Program-made: the position numbers and the translations under genes
Shown here: positions 33,571-41,670 of the stretch, one piece after another
Numbering within the stretch: the first letter of the stretch is position 1
Layout of the letters: each line of letters opens with the position of its first letter
The notes under the pieces: generated by a model
Databases searched by the model: none
Seen by the model: the letters and a program-made list of their open reading frames with translations, nothing else
What the model was told of the DNA's origin: nothing
Origin: Bacillus sp. CECT 9360
Lineage (GTDB): Bacteria > Bacillota > Bacilli > Bacillales > DSM-1321
Length of the DNA: 64,000 bases
NCBI RefSeq assembly: GCF_918741275.1
Contig: NZ_CAKKNA010000002.1
Coordinates: 124,001 to 188,000 of the forward strand
Direction of reading: 5' to 3'

Positions 33571-34278
33571 ATGGAATACAGTTTCCACCGGTTAGGTGAT
33601 AATGCGGTCATTATCGAAATCGGCAAAGATATAAGTATTGAAACACAGCAAAAAGTACAAGTAATTACTTCATTTTTGGACGAGCATCCTCCACCTTGGA
33701 TGATTGAATACATACCAGCGTTTACGACGGTCACTGTTTTTTACGAACCGGTCCGGATTTTAGCGGTTAGGGAGGAGAGTCTTTCTCCATATCAGTATGT
33801 TTGTAATCTGCTTAGAGAATTATTTTCAGGTTTAACGGCAGGTAGATCAGTGGAATCACGAATAGTGGATATACCAGTTTGCTATGGGGGAGAATTTGGT
33901 CCGGATTTAGAGTATGTGGCAAGAATCAATGGCTTAACGACCGAGGAAGTCATTCACATTCACTCCTCTGGAGACTATTTGGTCTATATGATTGGATTTG
34001 CACCGGGGTTTCCTTATATCGGTGGGATGTCTGAGGAAATCGCAACACCAAGAAAAGAATCTCCACGTTTGCAAATTCCGGCCAGAACAGTGGGAATTGC
34101 GGGAAAACAAACGGGGATTTATCCAATCGAAACACCGGGAGGCTGGCAGTTGATCGGACGGACCCCGGTAAGACTATTTCGGCCTGAGAATGAAGCACCA
34201 AGTCTTCTAAGAGCAGGAGACAAGATTCGATTTTTACCGATCAGCCGGAAGGAATACATAGAATGGGAGAACGATTAG
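33571..34278 (+). CDS. pxpB: 5-oxoprolinase subunit B (KipI family)
   Basis: A 235-residue protein. KipI/PxpB signatures are YLVYMIGFAPGFPYIGGMSE and IPARTVGIAGKQTGIYPIETPGGW with the cyclophilin-like fold. With PxpC and PxpA it hydrolyses 5-oxoproline to glutamate using ATP; in B. subtilis KipI also inhibits the sporulation kinase KinA. The ATG lies close behind a run of seven G residues. It is the first of five genes in one direction and is followed after one base by pxpC. Confidence 0.92.
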   Translation: MEYSFHRLGDNAVIIEIGKDISIETQQKVQVITSFLDEHPPPWMIEYIPAFTTVTVFYEPVRILAVREESLSPYQYVCNLLRELFSGLTAGRSVESRIVDIPVCYGGEFGPDLEYVARINGLTTEEVIHIHSSGDYLVYMIGFAPGFPYIGGMSEEIATPRKESPRLQIPARTVGIAGKQTGIYPIETPGGWQLIGRTPVRLFRPENEAPSLLRAGDKIRFLPISRKEYIEWEND

Positions 34279-34279
34279 G

Positions 34280-35281
34280 ATGATAACAATCACCAAGCCG
34301 GGCCTGCTAACAAGTATTCAGGATCTTGGAAGGTACGGGTTTCAAAAATTCGGAGTGATTGCGAGTGGGGTTATGGATCCCATCTCTCATCGAATTGCCA
34401 ATTTATTAGTTGGTAATGAAGAAAATGCACCAACGATAGAGATCACTTTACTTGGTCCTACTATTGAATTTAACGAGAGTGCTCTCATCTCGATTTGTGG
34501 CGGTGATTTATCTCCAACTATTGATGGGAAGCCTGTTCGATTGTGGCGTTCAGTTCTTGTCAAAAAAGGCAGCACGCTTCAATTTGGGAAATGCAGGTCT
34601 GGGTGTAGGGCTTATCTCGCAGTGGCAGGCGGCTATGTTGTACAAAGTATCATGCAAAGTAAATCTACCTATTTAAGGGCTGAAATTGGCGGATTTAACG
34701 GCAGGGCACTTCAAGCAGGAGACCAGGTTTCATTTAATCCCCCCGGAGAACTTTCAACCAAAGTCATTCAATATTTAGCTAGGAACTTGTCTCCGCATGC
34801 TTTTGTTCAAAGTGAATGGTCAGTAGCTTCAGACTTAATTCCCAACAACAAAAACAGTCCTTCTATACAGGTTATAAAAGGCCGGCAATTCGATTTATTT
34901 ACAAAAGAAAGCCAGAATATGCTTTTTGAGAATGTTTTCGAGATAACATCGCAGTCAGATCGAATGGGTTATCGTTTAAAAGGGTCAATCCTTTCCCTTG
35001 ATAAAGCAGAAGAGATGATATCTGAAGCTGTTAATTTTGGCACGATCCAAGTCCCGGCGGATGGAAATCCCATTGTTTTGTTAGCGGATCGGCAGACAAC
35101 AGGCGGATATCCAAAAATCGGCCAAATTGCAACGGTTGATTTGCCATTACTCGCTCAAGGAAAACCAGGGGATCGAATCCGTTTTGCCGAGCTGACACAT
35201 GAAGATGCCGAACTTCTGTATTTAGAAAAAGAAGTACAAATGCAGCGGCTTAAAACTGGGATTGCACTAAAATATAGATAG
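34280..35281 (+). CDS. pxpC: 5-oxoprolinase subunit C (KipA family)
   Basis: A 333-residue biotin-carboxylase-like (carboxyltransferase fold) protein. SIQDLGRYGFQKFGVIASGVMD at the start, LLVGN, CRAYLAVAGG and DRMGYRLKG and RQTTGGYPKIG further on are the family marks. It pairs with PxpB. Spacing of one base from pxpB suggests coupled translation. Confidence 0.93.
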   Translation: MITITKPGLLTSIQDLGRYGFQKFGVIASGVMDPISHRIANLLVGNEENAPTIEITLLGPTIEFNESALISICGGDLSPTIDGKPVRLWRSVLVKKGSTLQFGKCRSGCRAYLAVAGGYVVQSIMQSKSTYLRAEIGGFNGRALQAGDQVSFNPPGELSTKVIQYLARNLSPHAFVQSEWSVASDLIPNNKNSPSIQVIKGRQFDLFTKESQNMLFENVFEITSQSDRMGYRLKGSILSLDKAEEMISEAVNFGTIQVPADGNPIVLLADRQTTGGYPKIGQIATVDLPLLAQGKPGDRIRFAELTHEDAELLYLEKEVQMQRLKTGIALKYR

Positions 35282-35294
35282 GGGTGTATAAGTC

Positions 35295-36059
35295 GTGCAT
35301 TTTGTAGACATTAATTGTGATATGGGAGAAAGCTTTGGAGCTTACCATTTGGGCAGAGACGAAGAAGTCTTAGATTATATTACCTCCGCGAATATTGCCT
35401 GCGGGTTTCATGCGGGTGATCCAGCAACCATGCGAGAGACCGTTAAATTAGCCTTAGAAAAAAATGTCGGAATTGGCGTCCATCCCGGACTTCAGGATTT
35501 AGTCGGCTTCGGCAGGAGGGATATGAAAATAACGCCACAAGAGGCTTATGACCTCATCGTGTACCAAATCGGCGCCCTCTATGCTTTTGTTAAATCTGAA
35601 GGCGGAAAGCTTCAGCACGTCAAGCCACACGGCGCTCTTTATAATATGGCTGCAAAAAGCGCGTCATTATCAGAAGCGATGGCCGAAGCGGTCTATAAGG
35701 TTGATCCGGAGCTGATCCTTTATGGACTGGCTGGGAGTGAACTAGTGAAAGCAGGAAAAAAAATCGGCCTTCGCTCCGCGAATGAAGTGTTCTCTGACCG
35801 CACCTACCAGGAGGATGGTTCCTTAACCCCGAGACGGGAGGCTAACGCGCTTATTAAAAGTCAAGAAGCGGCCGTTAGCCAAGTCATCTCGATGGTGAAA
35901 GCGGGCAAAGTCACATCTCTCCAAGGATTGGATATATCCATCAAGGCAGATACGATCTGTATTCATGGAGATGGAGAACATGCATTGGATTTTGCGAAAT
36001 ATATTTCAAAAGCGTTAAAAAACGCAGACATCACAATCGCGAAAATTAGTGACTATTAA
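35295..36059 (+). CDS. pxpA: 5-oxoprolinase subunit A (LamB/YcsF family)
   Basis: A 254-residue TIM-barrel-like enzyme subunit. It begins [16 protein letters not shown] and contains [42 protein letters not shown] and [12 protein letters not shown] with conserved metal and substrate His/Asp. It completes the PxpABC 5-oxoprolinase. GTG start. Order here is B-C-A, while in B. subtilis ycsF comes first. Confidence 0.93.
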   Translation: MHFVDINCDMGESFGAYHLGRDEEVLDYITSANIACGFHAGDPATMRETVKLALEKNVGIGVHPGLQDLVGFGRRDMKITPQEAYDLIVYQIGALYAFVKSEGGKLQHVKPHGALYNMAAKSASLSEAMAEAVYKVDPELILYGLAGSELVKAGKKIGLRSANEVFSDRTYQEDGSLTPRREANALIKSQEAAVSQVISMVKAGKVTSLQGLDISIKADTICIHGDGEHALDFAKYISKALKNADITIAKISDY

Positions 36060-36088
36060 ATTACATCAATGATGCTAGGAGATAAGGT

Positions 36089-37279
36089 ATGGAAAAAAAC
36101 TCAAGATTAAGTATATTAATGGGAGCTGCCTTCCTGATGGCGACATCAGCTATCGGACCAGGTTTCCTGACTCAAACCACCGTTTTTACGGAAACCCTTC
36201 TTGCCAGCTTTGGGTTTGTCATCTTAATATCTATCATTATTGATATCGGCGCCCAAATGAACATATGGAGAATTATCGCTGTATCGGAAAAAAGGGCACA
36301 GGATATAGCGAATGAGGTACTGCCAGGGTTAGGTTATTTTTTGGCCGTGCTTATTGTAATCGGCGGCCTGGCGTTTAACATCGGCAACATTGGAGGAACC
36401 GGGCTTGGCATGAATGTATTGTTTGGTATTTCTCCTGAACTGGGCGCCTTACTGAGCGGAATCATGGCAATTGGGATCTTTCTAGTGAAAGAAGCGGGTA
36501 AGGCAATGGACCGTTTCGCTCAAATCATGGGTTTTGTTATGATTGCACTGACAGTTTACGTAATGTTTAAGGCACAACCTCCATATGGGGAAGCGGTCGA
36601 AAGGACGTTTGTTCCCGATGAAATTAATCTTGTGGCGATTGTCACGCTTGTTGGAGGAACAGTTGGCGGCTATATTACATTTGCTGGAGGCCATCGATTG
36701 TTAGACGCAGGGCTGAAAGGAAAAGAAGCGGTTCCTGAGGTTACAAGAGGGGCAATCAGCGCGATCGGAATTGCCTCCATTATGAGGATTTTCCTTTTCT
36801 TGGCTGCCCTCGGTGTTGCGGTGCAAGGGTTGCCTCTTGATCCAAAAAACCCTGCAGCTTCCGTTTTTCAACATGCTGCCGGCAATATTGGGTATAAGAT
36901 TTTTGGAGTGATCATTTGGGCAGCTGCCGTTACGTCCGTAGTGGGAGCAGCTTACACATCAGTTTCTTTTATAAAAACATTGAGTAAGACAGTAGCTAAA
37001 TACGAAAAATGGGTCATTGTCGGATTTATTACAATATCGACTTTAGTGTTTATTGCGATCGGTGAGCCTGCAACGATACTGGTTCTTGTCGGATTGTTAA
37101 ATGGCCTTATTCTGCCCATTGCATTAGGTGTAATGTTGGTGGCGGCTCATAAAACAAAAATTGTCGGCGATTATAAGCATCCGATATGGATGACGATTTT
37201 TGGAGCCATTATTGTGGTCGCGATGGCTTATATGGGCGGTTATTCTATAATTAACGGGATTCCACAACTATTGAAATAA
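36089..37279 (+). CDS. NRAMP-family transporter (YcsG-like)
   Basis: A 396-residue protein with about 11 membrane helices of the NRAMP fold. It opens with GPGFLTQTTVFTETLLASFGF, where canonical metal-carrying NRAMPs have a DPGN motif; here the Asp and Asn positions are not conserved, so it may not carry manganese or iron. It belongs to the YcsG branch found within pxp/kip clusters, and a role in taking up 5-oxoproline or a related acid is a reasonable inference from position. TAGGAG precedes the ATG. Confidence 0.8.
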   Translation: MEKNSRLSILMGAAFLMATSAIGPGFLTQTTVFTETLLASFGFVILISIIIDIGAQMNIWRIIAVSEKRAQDIANEVLPGLGYFLAVLIVIGGLAFNIGNIGGTGLGMNVLFGISPELGALLSGIMAIGIFLVKEAGKAMDRFAQIMGFVMIALTVYVMFKAQPPYGEAVERTFVPDEINLVAIVTLVGGTVGGYITFAGGHRLLDAGLKGKEAVPEVTRGAISAIGIASIMRIFLFLAALGVAVQGLPLDPKNPAASVFQHAAGNIGYKIFGVIIWAAAVTSVVGAAYTSVSFIKTLSKTVAKYEKWVIVGFITISTLVFIAIGEPATILVLVGLLNGLILPIALGVMLVAAHKTKIVGDYKHPIWMTIFGAIIVVAMAYMGGYSIINGIPQLLK

Positions 37280-37296
37280 GATTGGGGGAAAAAGCG

Positions 37297-38088
37297 ATGT
37301 CTTCTATTACGGTAATGAGCCCTTCTGAGGCCAGAGAAATGATCCGCAATAACAATTGGGAAAAACCTACATCAGGTGTTTCCAATGGATTTATCCAGGC
37401 TAATTTAGCGGTGCTGCCAAAAGATTTGGCGTTTGAGTTCCTTCTTTTTTGCCAGCGCAATCCGAAGCCCTGCCCGATTATCGACGTAACAGAACCGGGA
37501 TCAGGGGTACCGACAATAGCTGCACCGCACGCTGATATCAGAACGGATATCCCCAAATACCGGGTATATCGGAATGGTGTGTTGACAGAAGAAACCAGTG
37601 ATGTAACAGAGCTATGGGATGAGAATATGGTTGGATTTTTGATTGGCTGCAGCTTCACATTTGAAGAGGGATTGCTCAAAAATGGCATTCCAATCAGACA
37701 TATCGAAGAAAACTGTAATGTTCCAATGTACAAAACAAATATTCAATGCGTAAAAGCAGGCAGGTTTGAAGGTCCGATGGTCGTCAGTATGCGGCCGATG
37801 CCTGAAAAAGACGCAATCAGAGCTGTTCAGGTAACCAGTCGTTTCCCTTCAGTCCATGGGGCTCCGGTCCATATTGGCAATCCTGCGAGCATCGGGATAG
37901 CAGATATTCATAAACCGGATTTTGGAGATAGAGTGACCATTAAAGATGGAGAGGTTCCTGTTTTTTGGGCGTGCGGTGTGACGCCACAAGCAGTAGCAAT
38001 GGAAGTGAAGCCGGAAATTATGATCACCCATGCACCAGGGCATATGTTTATTACAGATTTACCGAATGAGCAATTTGCTGTGTTATGA
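37297..38088 (+). CDS. ycsI: DUF1445 family protein YcsI (putative hydro-lyase)
   Basis: A 263-residue protein matching the YcsI/DUF1445 family: SPSEAREMIRNN at the start, QANLAVLPKDLAFEFLLFCQ, RNPKPCPIIDV, GCSFTFEEGLL, and the terminal FWACGVTPQAVAMEVKP followed by ITHAPGHMFITD. Members are called D-glutamate cyclase-like or hydro-lyases; a role in forming 5-oxoproline from D-glutamate fits the cluster but is inference. The ATG at 37297 is 8 bases behind GGGGG. Confidence 0.85.
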   Translation: MSSITVMSPSEAREMIRNNNWEKPTSGVSNGFIQANLAVLPKDLAFEFLLFCQRNPKPCPIIDVTEPGSGVPTIAAPHADIRTDIPKYRVYRNGVLTEETSDVTELWDENMVGFLIGCSFTFEEGLLKNGIPIRHIEENCNVPMYKTNIQCVKAGRFEGPMVVSMRPMPEKDAIRAVQVTSRFPSVHGAPVHIGNPASIGIADIHKPDFGDRVTIKDGEVPVFWACGVTPQAVAMEVKPEIMITHAPGHMFITDLPNEQFAVL

Positions 38089-38096
38089 ACAGAGAG

Positions 38097-38130
38097 AAGG
38101 CGCCCTACTATATGAAAAGGCGCTTTTTTT
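38097..38130 (+). terminator. terminator of the pxp cluster
   Basis: GGCGCC pairs with GGCGC over a 14-base loop, followed by seven T residues. Confidence 0.75.
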
Positions 38131-38132
38131 GG

Positions 38133-38387
38133 TTAAATCATTAATAACTCAAACACTTCAGTGAGTTGCTTAGACCTTTCATGATCTTGTTCCTGGTTGG
38201 AATATTCAATCGCTTCCTCGAGCACCTGGTTGAGATAATACATTTCTTCGGCCGTTAAATTTTTTACAAACAATCGTTCAGTATCATATTGTTTATTTGA
38301 GATTTTATCATATATTTTCTTTCCGATGGTATCATTCTCCGTATGCCCGGCAAGAATTTCCCTTACATATGCCAAAGATTGGTTCAT
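38133..38387 (-). CDS. small spore protein, CsgA-like
   Basis: An 84-residue acidic, helical protein: NQSLAYVREILAGHTEND, RLFVKNLTAEEMYYLNQVLE, AIEYSNQEQDHERSKQLTEV. The size, the LxNEVLEKEI-like core and the closing EVFELLMI resemble the sigma-G-dependent acid-soluble spore protein CsgA as I remember it. A CotF-like spore gene lies next to it in the opposite direction. AAGGAGGG lies 6 bases ahead of the ATG. The name is tentative. Confidence 0.6.
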   Translation of the reverse strand: MNQSLAYVREILAGHTENDTIGKKIYDKISNKQYDTERLFVKNLTAEEMYYLNQVLEEAIEYSNQEQDHERSKQLTEVFELLMI

Positions 38388-38498
38388 TCAAATCCCTCCT
38401 TGAAAAAATCCTCCTGGTGTTATGTAAGTATTTTACCCATCAGACTCCAAAATACTTAATAAAAAAGGTAATAACAAAAACGGTCTGAATATGAATAA

Positions 38499-38551
38499 CT
38501 CCTGTTTGATAAAACATAATAAGGGAGAAGTGCTATTGAATCAAACAGGAG
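38499..38551 (+). promoter_or_regulatory. hairpin covering the ribosome binding site of the CotF-like gene
   Basis: CTCCTGTTTGAT (38499-38510) is the exact complement of ATCAAACAGGAG (38540-38551), loop 29 bases. The right arm contains the AGGAG of the ribosome binding site for the ATG at 38560. If it forms in RNA it would hide that site. Confidence 0.7.
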
Positions 38552-38559
38552 GGAATCTT

Positions 38560-39177
38560 ATGGAAAACCAACAGGGACATACGCATGAAAATATGCACGC
38601 AGGTAGCGTATCGCAGCAATTTAATCATGGGGCCCATGAAGTTCTTGATGTTCGTGAGGCGCTTACCGGTTCAATCGGGGCAATGAATCAATATACCGTA
38701 TTGCGCCAATTCGTAAAAGATCCAGAATTGCTTGATATAATGGACAGGCAATATAAATTCATGAAGGAAGAGTATAACATTACTGTAGAATGCTTTAAAA
38801 CGGGACAGGATCCTTCCAAGCCAACTCAAAGCTACAAGATGAAGCAGGATAACGACTTTATCTATGGTTTGAAATCTGGTCAACCTGCGGCACCGATCCA
38901 ATCTGCATCCGAAATGAATGAGCAAACTGTTTCCGGCTGCTTGCTTGGAGCCCAAAAATCTTCAGCTTCCATGAAGACAATGGCGGCATTGGAGTCAACA
39001 AATCCTGTCGTTCGCCGCGTGCTTGCGGATTCTGTACCAAACTGTGTTGAAATGGTGTATGAACTTTCCCTATACCAAAACAAGCACCATTACTACCAGG
39101 TACCGCAGTTTAATGAGCAGGATATGGCTCAAATGTTAAATGGTTTTGCACCGGCACAGGGAACGAATACACACTAA
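38560..39177 (+). CDS. CotF-family spore coat protein
   Basis: A 205-residue protein. The first 35 residues are Gln/His-rich (NQQGHTHENMHAGSVSQQFN). The coat family F core follows: HEVLDVREALTGSIGAMNQY, MDRQYKFMKEEYNITVECFK, and ALESTNPVVRRVLADSVPNCVEMVYELSLYQNKHHYYQVP. This helical-bundle fold is found in CotF, YhcQ and related spore coat proteins. The ATG at 38560 is 7 bases behind CAGGAGGG, which is buried in a predicted hairpin; an in-frame TTG at 38536 with its own GGGAGAAG could give a form longer by eight residues. Confidence 0.85.
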   Translation: MENQQGHTHENMHAGSVSQQFNHGAHEVLDVREALTGSIGAMNQYTVLRQFVKDPELLDIMDRQYKFMKEEYNITVECFKTGQDPSKPTQSYKMKQDNDFIYGLKSGQPAAPIQSASEMNEQTVSGCLLGAQKSSASMKTMAALESTNPVVRRVLADSVPNCVEMVYELSLYQNKHHYYQVPQFNEQDMAQMLNGFAPAQGTNTH

Positions 39178-39218
39178 CTTACGAATTTTATCGAACACTT
39201 TAATAAAAGAGGTGGATC

Positions 39219-39386
39219 ATGGTTAACATGAATTTTGATAAATTCAATAGCATTCAACAAAAGCACAAATCCCGTTATATCGGCGGCGACAAAACGCAGC
39301 AGCAGGGAATCAACGATCACAGGTACAATGACAATCAAAACAGTCAGAAATCACCTGGTGCAACCGGGCGAAAATTCCCTTTGTAG
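39219..39386 (+). CDS. small polar hypothetical protein, possibly spore-related
   Basis: A 55-residue protein rich in Asn, Gln, Lys and Gly: MVNMNFDKFNSIQQKHKSRY, then GGDKTQQQGINDHRYNDNQ. It has no motif that I know. It lies 41 bases behind the CotF-like gene with AGAGGTGG in front and ends at a terminator, so it is likely cotranscribed. The composition is like small spore or coat proteins; that is only a guess. Confidence 0.6.
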   Translation: MVNMNFDKFNSIQQKHKSRYIGGDKTQQQGINDHRYNDNQNSQKSPGATGRKFPL

Positions 39387-39421
39387 GATGAATAACTGAA
39401 CATATACCGTTCACTGGTACA

Positions 39422-39451
39422 AAAGGACCAACACTGGCGTTGGTCCTTTTT
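39422..39451 (+). terminator. terminator of the coat gene unit
   Basis: AAAGGACCAAC pairs with GTTGGTCCTTT across a 6-base loop, followed by T residues. Confidence 0.85.
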
Positions 39452-39522
39452 CTTATACTTTTTTAATTATTCAATGAATTCTAAATACTTCTTGATAAAT
39501 ATTAATTTGAATGATTTAATGA

Positions 39523-39540
39523 AAGTAACTTTTGTTACTT
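39523..39540 (+). promoter_or_regulatory. candidate autoregulatory operator of the FCD regulator
   Basis: A perfect inverted repeat AAGTAAC-TTTT-GTTACTT, 40 bases ahead of the GTG start. Symmetric sites of this form suit a dimeric GntR/FCD protein. Confidence 0.55.
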
Positions 39541-39579
39541 ATCAGATATGTGATGTCTGAAAGGGGAGGAGACAAGTGC

Positions 39580-40275
39580 GTGAATGTCGAAAAAATCTCC
39601 ACAAAGAAATTATCGGATTCGGTTGGAGAGCAAATCGAGAAAATGATTGACTCTGGTACGTTTCACGCAGGTGAAAAACTCCCTTCTGTCCGGGAGCTCT
39701 GTGAATTGTTCGGGGTCGGGCGCTCTGCTGTCCGGGATGCCATCAGTATGCTGAGTGGAAAAGGTATTGTTTATGTAAAACAAGGGGAAGGAACATACAT
39801 ATGTGAATTTGATTCCACTAAACTATTCAATAATCATATGTTACTGCCTGCCTCCGGAGACATTACTGAACTGTTTCAAGTTAGAAAAATATTAGAGGCG
39901 GGTATTGCCGAGATGGCGGCTTTCAATCGTTCGAAGAAAGATTTGAAGGGCATGGAAAAACTTCTTTCCACGCAATTAAGCAACGGTTGGGAATCAGACT
40001 ATGAATTTCATATGGCCATTGCCCAAGCAACAGGCAATAAAATTCTCATTGAGTTAATCCAATTCATCTCAACCACATTGAAAAAAGCGATGATCGACTT
40101 CCACAGGCATATCCAAAAAAATGAGACCATGGTTCAAACGATTGGCGAACAGCATGACAAAATCTATGAATCCATTAAAATTGGTGAACCAAAACAAGCG
40201 AAACAGGCGATGATTGAACACTTAAATTATGTGGAAGAGCTTATGCAGGGAAGTATCATGCATAAGGCTAAATAA
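39580..40275 (+). CDS. GntR/FadR (FCD) family regulator of the glycolate cluster
   Basis: A 231-residue DNA-binding protein with an N-terminal GntR winged helix (LSDSVGEQIEKMIDSGTF, PSVRELCELFGVGRSAVRDA, GIVYVKQGEGTYI) and an all-helical FCD ligand domain (about 90-225) with DYEFHMAIAQATGN and the metal-binding histidines. FCD regulators such as GlcC, LldR and PdhR sense small carboxylic acids. Its place at the head of glcEFD suggests glycolate or glyoxylate as ligand. GTG start 8 bases behind GGGGAGGAG. Confidence 0.9.
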   Translation: MNVEKISTKKLSDSVGEQIEKMIDSGTFHAGEKLPSVRELCELFGVGRSAVRDAISMLSGKGIVYVKQGEGTYICEFDSTKLFNNHMLLPASGDITELFQVRKILEAGIAEMAAFNRSKKDLKGMEKLLSTQLSNGWESDYEFHMAIAQATGNKILIELIQFISTTLKKAMIDFHRHIQKNETMVQTIGEQHDKIYESIKIGEPKQAKQAMIEHLNYVEELMQGSIMHKAK

Positions 40276-40297
40276 CCTATTTTTTTGCAACAAAAAA

Positions 40298-40323
40298 GAA
40301 ACGGTGTTTGTTATTACAAAACG
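40298..40323 (+). promoter_or_regulatory. candidate operator ahead of glcE
   Basis: GAAACGGTGTTTG followed by GTTTGTTATTACAAAACG (40306-40323). The second element recurs with 17 of 18 bases on the opposite strand ahead of malate synthase (44650-44667), and the first recurs there as well, which suggests a shared regulator. Confidence 0.6.
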
Positions 40324-40342
40324 ATAGTGAGGAGGCTAGGAA

Positions 40343-41668
40343 TTGATTACAACAGATTTACTATCTGATTTAAAATCTATTGTATCTGATGAACAACTGA
40401 TTGAAAGGGAAAACACGAGCCATCCACTAGGAAACAGTGCACAGGTGACCGTCTATCCAAAATCTGAGGACGAAATCGCAAGCGTTTTAAAGTATGCAAA
40501 TGACAGTGGGAAAAAAATAGCGGTTGTTGCGGGAGGAACAAAAAGAGGATTCGGTGGGCTGACCGAGTCCGTGGATATCTTATTATCTTTAGCGAAATAT
40601 AAAGGAATTGTTGAACATACGGTTGGGGACATGACATTGACGGTAAAGGCCGGAACGCCGTTTAAGGAGTTGCAGGAATATTTGGCGGAACACAATCAAA
40701 AGGTTTCACTCGATCCTGCGTGGCCGGAATATGCAACTGTTGGCGGAATTATCGCTTCGAATGAAAGCGGTCCCAAGCGTTTGGGATATGGTGCTTCGAG
40801 AGATGTGGTGATTGGGCTTCGAATGGTCTATCCCGATGGAAGTGTTAACCGTTCCGGCGGCAAAGTAGTAAAAAACGTGGCCGGATATGACATGAACAAG
40901 CTTTTTATCGGTTCAATGGGGACGTTGGGTGTCGTATCTGAAGTGACTGTGAAGCTTCGGCCGCTGGCAAAGTATGAAAGCCTAGTCTTATTATCCTTTC
41001 CTGAAGGGGATGTAGAGAAGATTCGAGCAAATGCAATCAAACTGTTGGATTCTGTAATAGAGCCAACTTCTCTAGAATTGTTAAGTCCGTCTCTAGCGGA
41101 AAGAATGACGGGGCAAAATCAGTATACATTGGCAATCAGCTTTGAAGATGTCGAAAACTCGGTCCATTATCAGGAGGAGTTTGTTAAAAACATTCAACCA
41201 CTCCATACAAACATGGTGGTTCTTCAACAAAAAGAAGCACAGGCCTTCTGGGATCAATTTTATACAATCGGTCCAAATGGAGCTGTGCTTGTTGAAGGCT
41301 CTGAAATAGAAGCTGCTATGAAAATAGGCGTGGTCAATCTCGATGTTCTCAAGGTTATCAAAGAATGTCAGAGTTTAGTAGATTCCGGACGCCTGGCAAT
41401 CGATGCTCACGGTGGATTGGGACATGGATTGTGCCAGGTAAATTTAAAGGGTTCTGCTGAGGAAATAGAATCAGCAATCAATTACCTGAGGAATTCCGTT
41501 ACGCAATTAGGTGGATACTCAATTGTTAAACATTTGCCTTTTTCTCTCCGTCAAAAAATCAATATTTGGGGAGAAAACCCTTCGCATTTCTTTTTATTAC
41601 AAGGGATTAAGGCGAAGATCGATCCGAACAAAGTTCTAAATAATAAACGTTTCGTGGGAGGGATTTAG
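40343..41668 (+). CDS. glcE: glycolate oxidase FAD-binding subunit GlcE
   Basis: A 441-residue FAD-linked oxidase subunit. The PCMH-type FAD domain shows VVAGGTKRGFGG, DPAWPEYATVGGIIASNESG, and GGKVVKNVAGYDMNKLFIGS; the C-terminal substrate domain follows. With GlcF and GlcD it oxidises glycolate to glyoxylate at the membrane. TTG start, 7 bases behind GAGGAGG. It is the first of three tightly spaced genes; order E-F-D differs from glcDEF of E. coli. Confidence 0.9.
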   Translation: MITTDLLSDLKSIVSDEQLIERENTSHPLGNSAQVTVYPKSEDEIASVLKYANDSGKKIAVVAGGTKRGFGGLTESVDILLSLAKYKGIVEHTVGDMTLTVKAGTPFKELQEYLAEHNQKVSLDPAWPEYATVGGIIASNESGPKRLGYGASRDVVIGLRMVYPDGSVNRSGGKVVKNVAGYDMNKLFIGSMGTLGVVSEVTVKLRPLAKYESLVLLSFPEGDVEKIRANAIKLLDSVIEPTSLELLSPSLAERMTGQNQYTLAISFEDVENSVHYQEEFVKNIQPLHTNMVVLQQKEAQAFWDQFYTIGPNGAVLVEGSEIEAAMKIGVVNLDVLKVIKECQSLVDSGRLAIDAHGGLGHGLCQVNLKGSAEEIESAINYLRNSVTQLGGYSIVKHLPFSLRQKINIWGENPSHFFLLQGIKAKIDPNKVLNNKRFVGGI

Positions 41669-41670
41669 TA

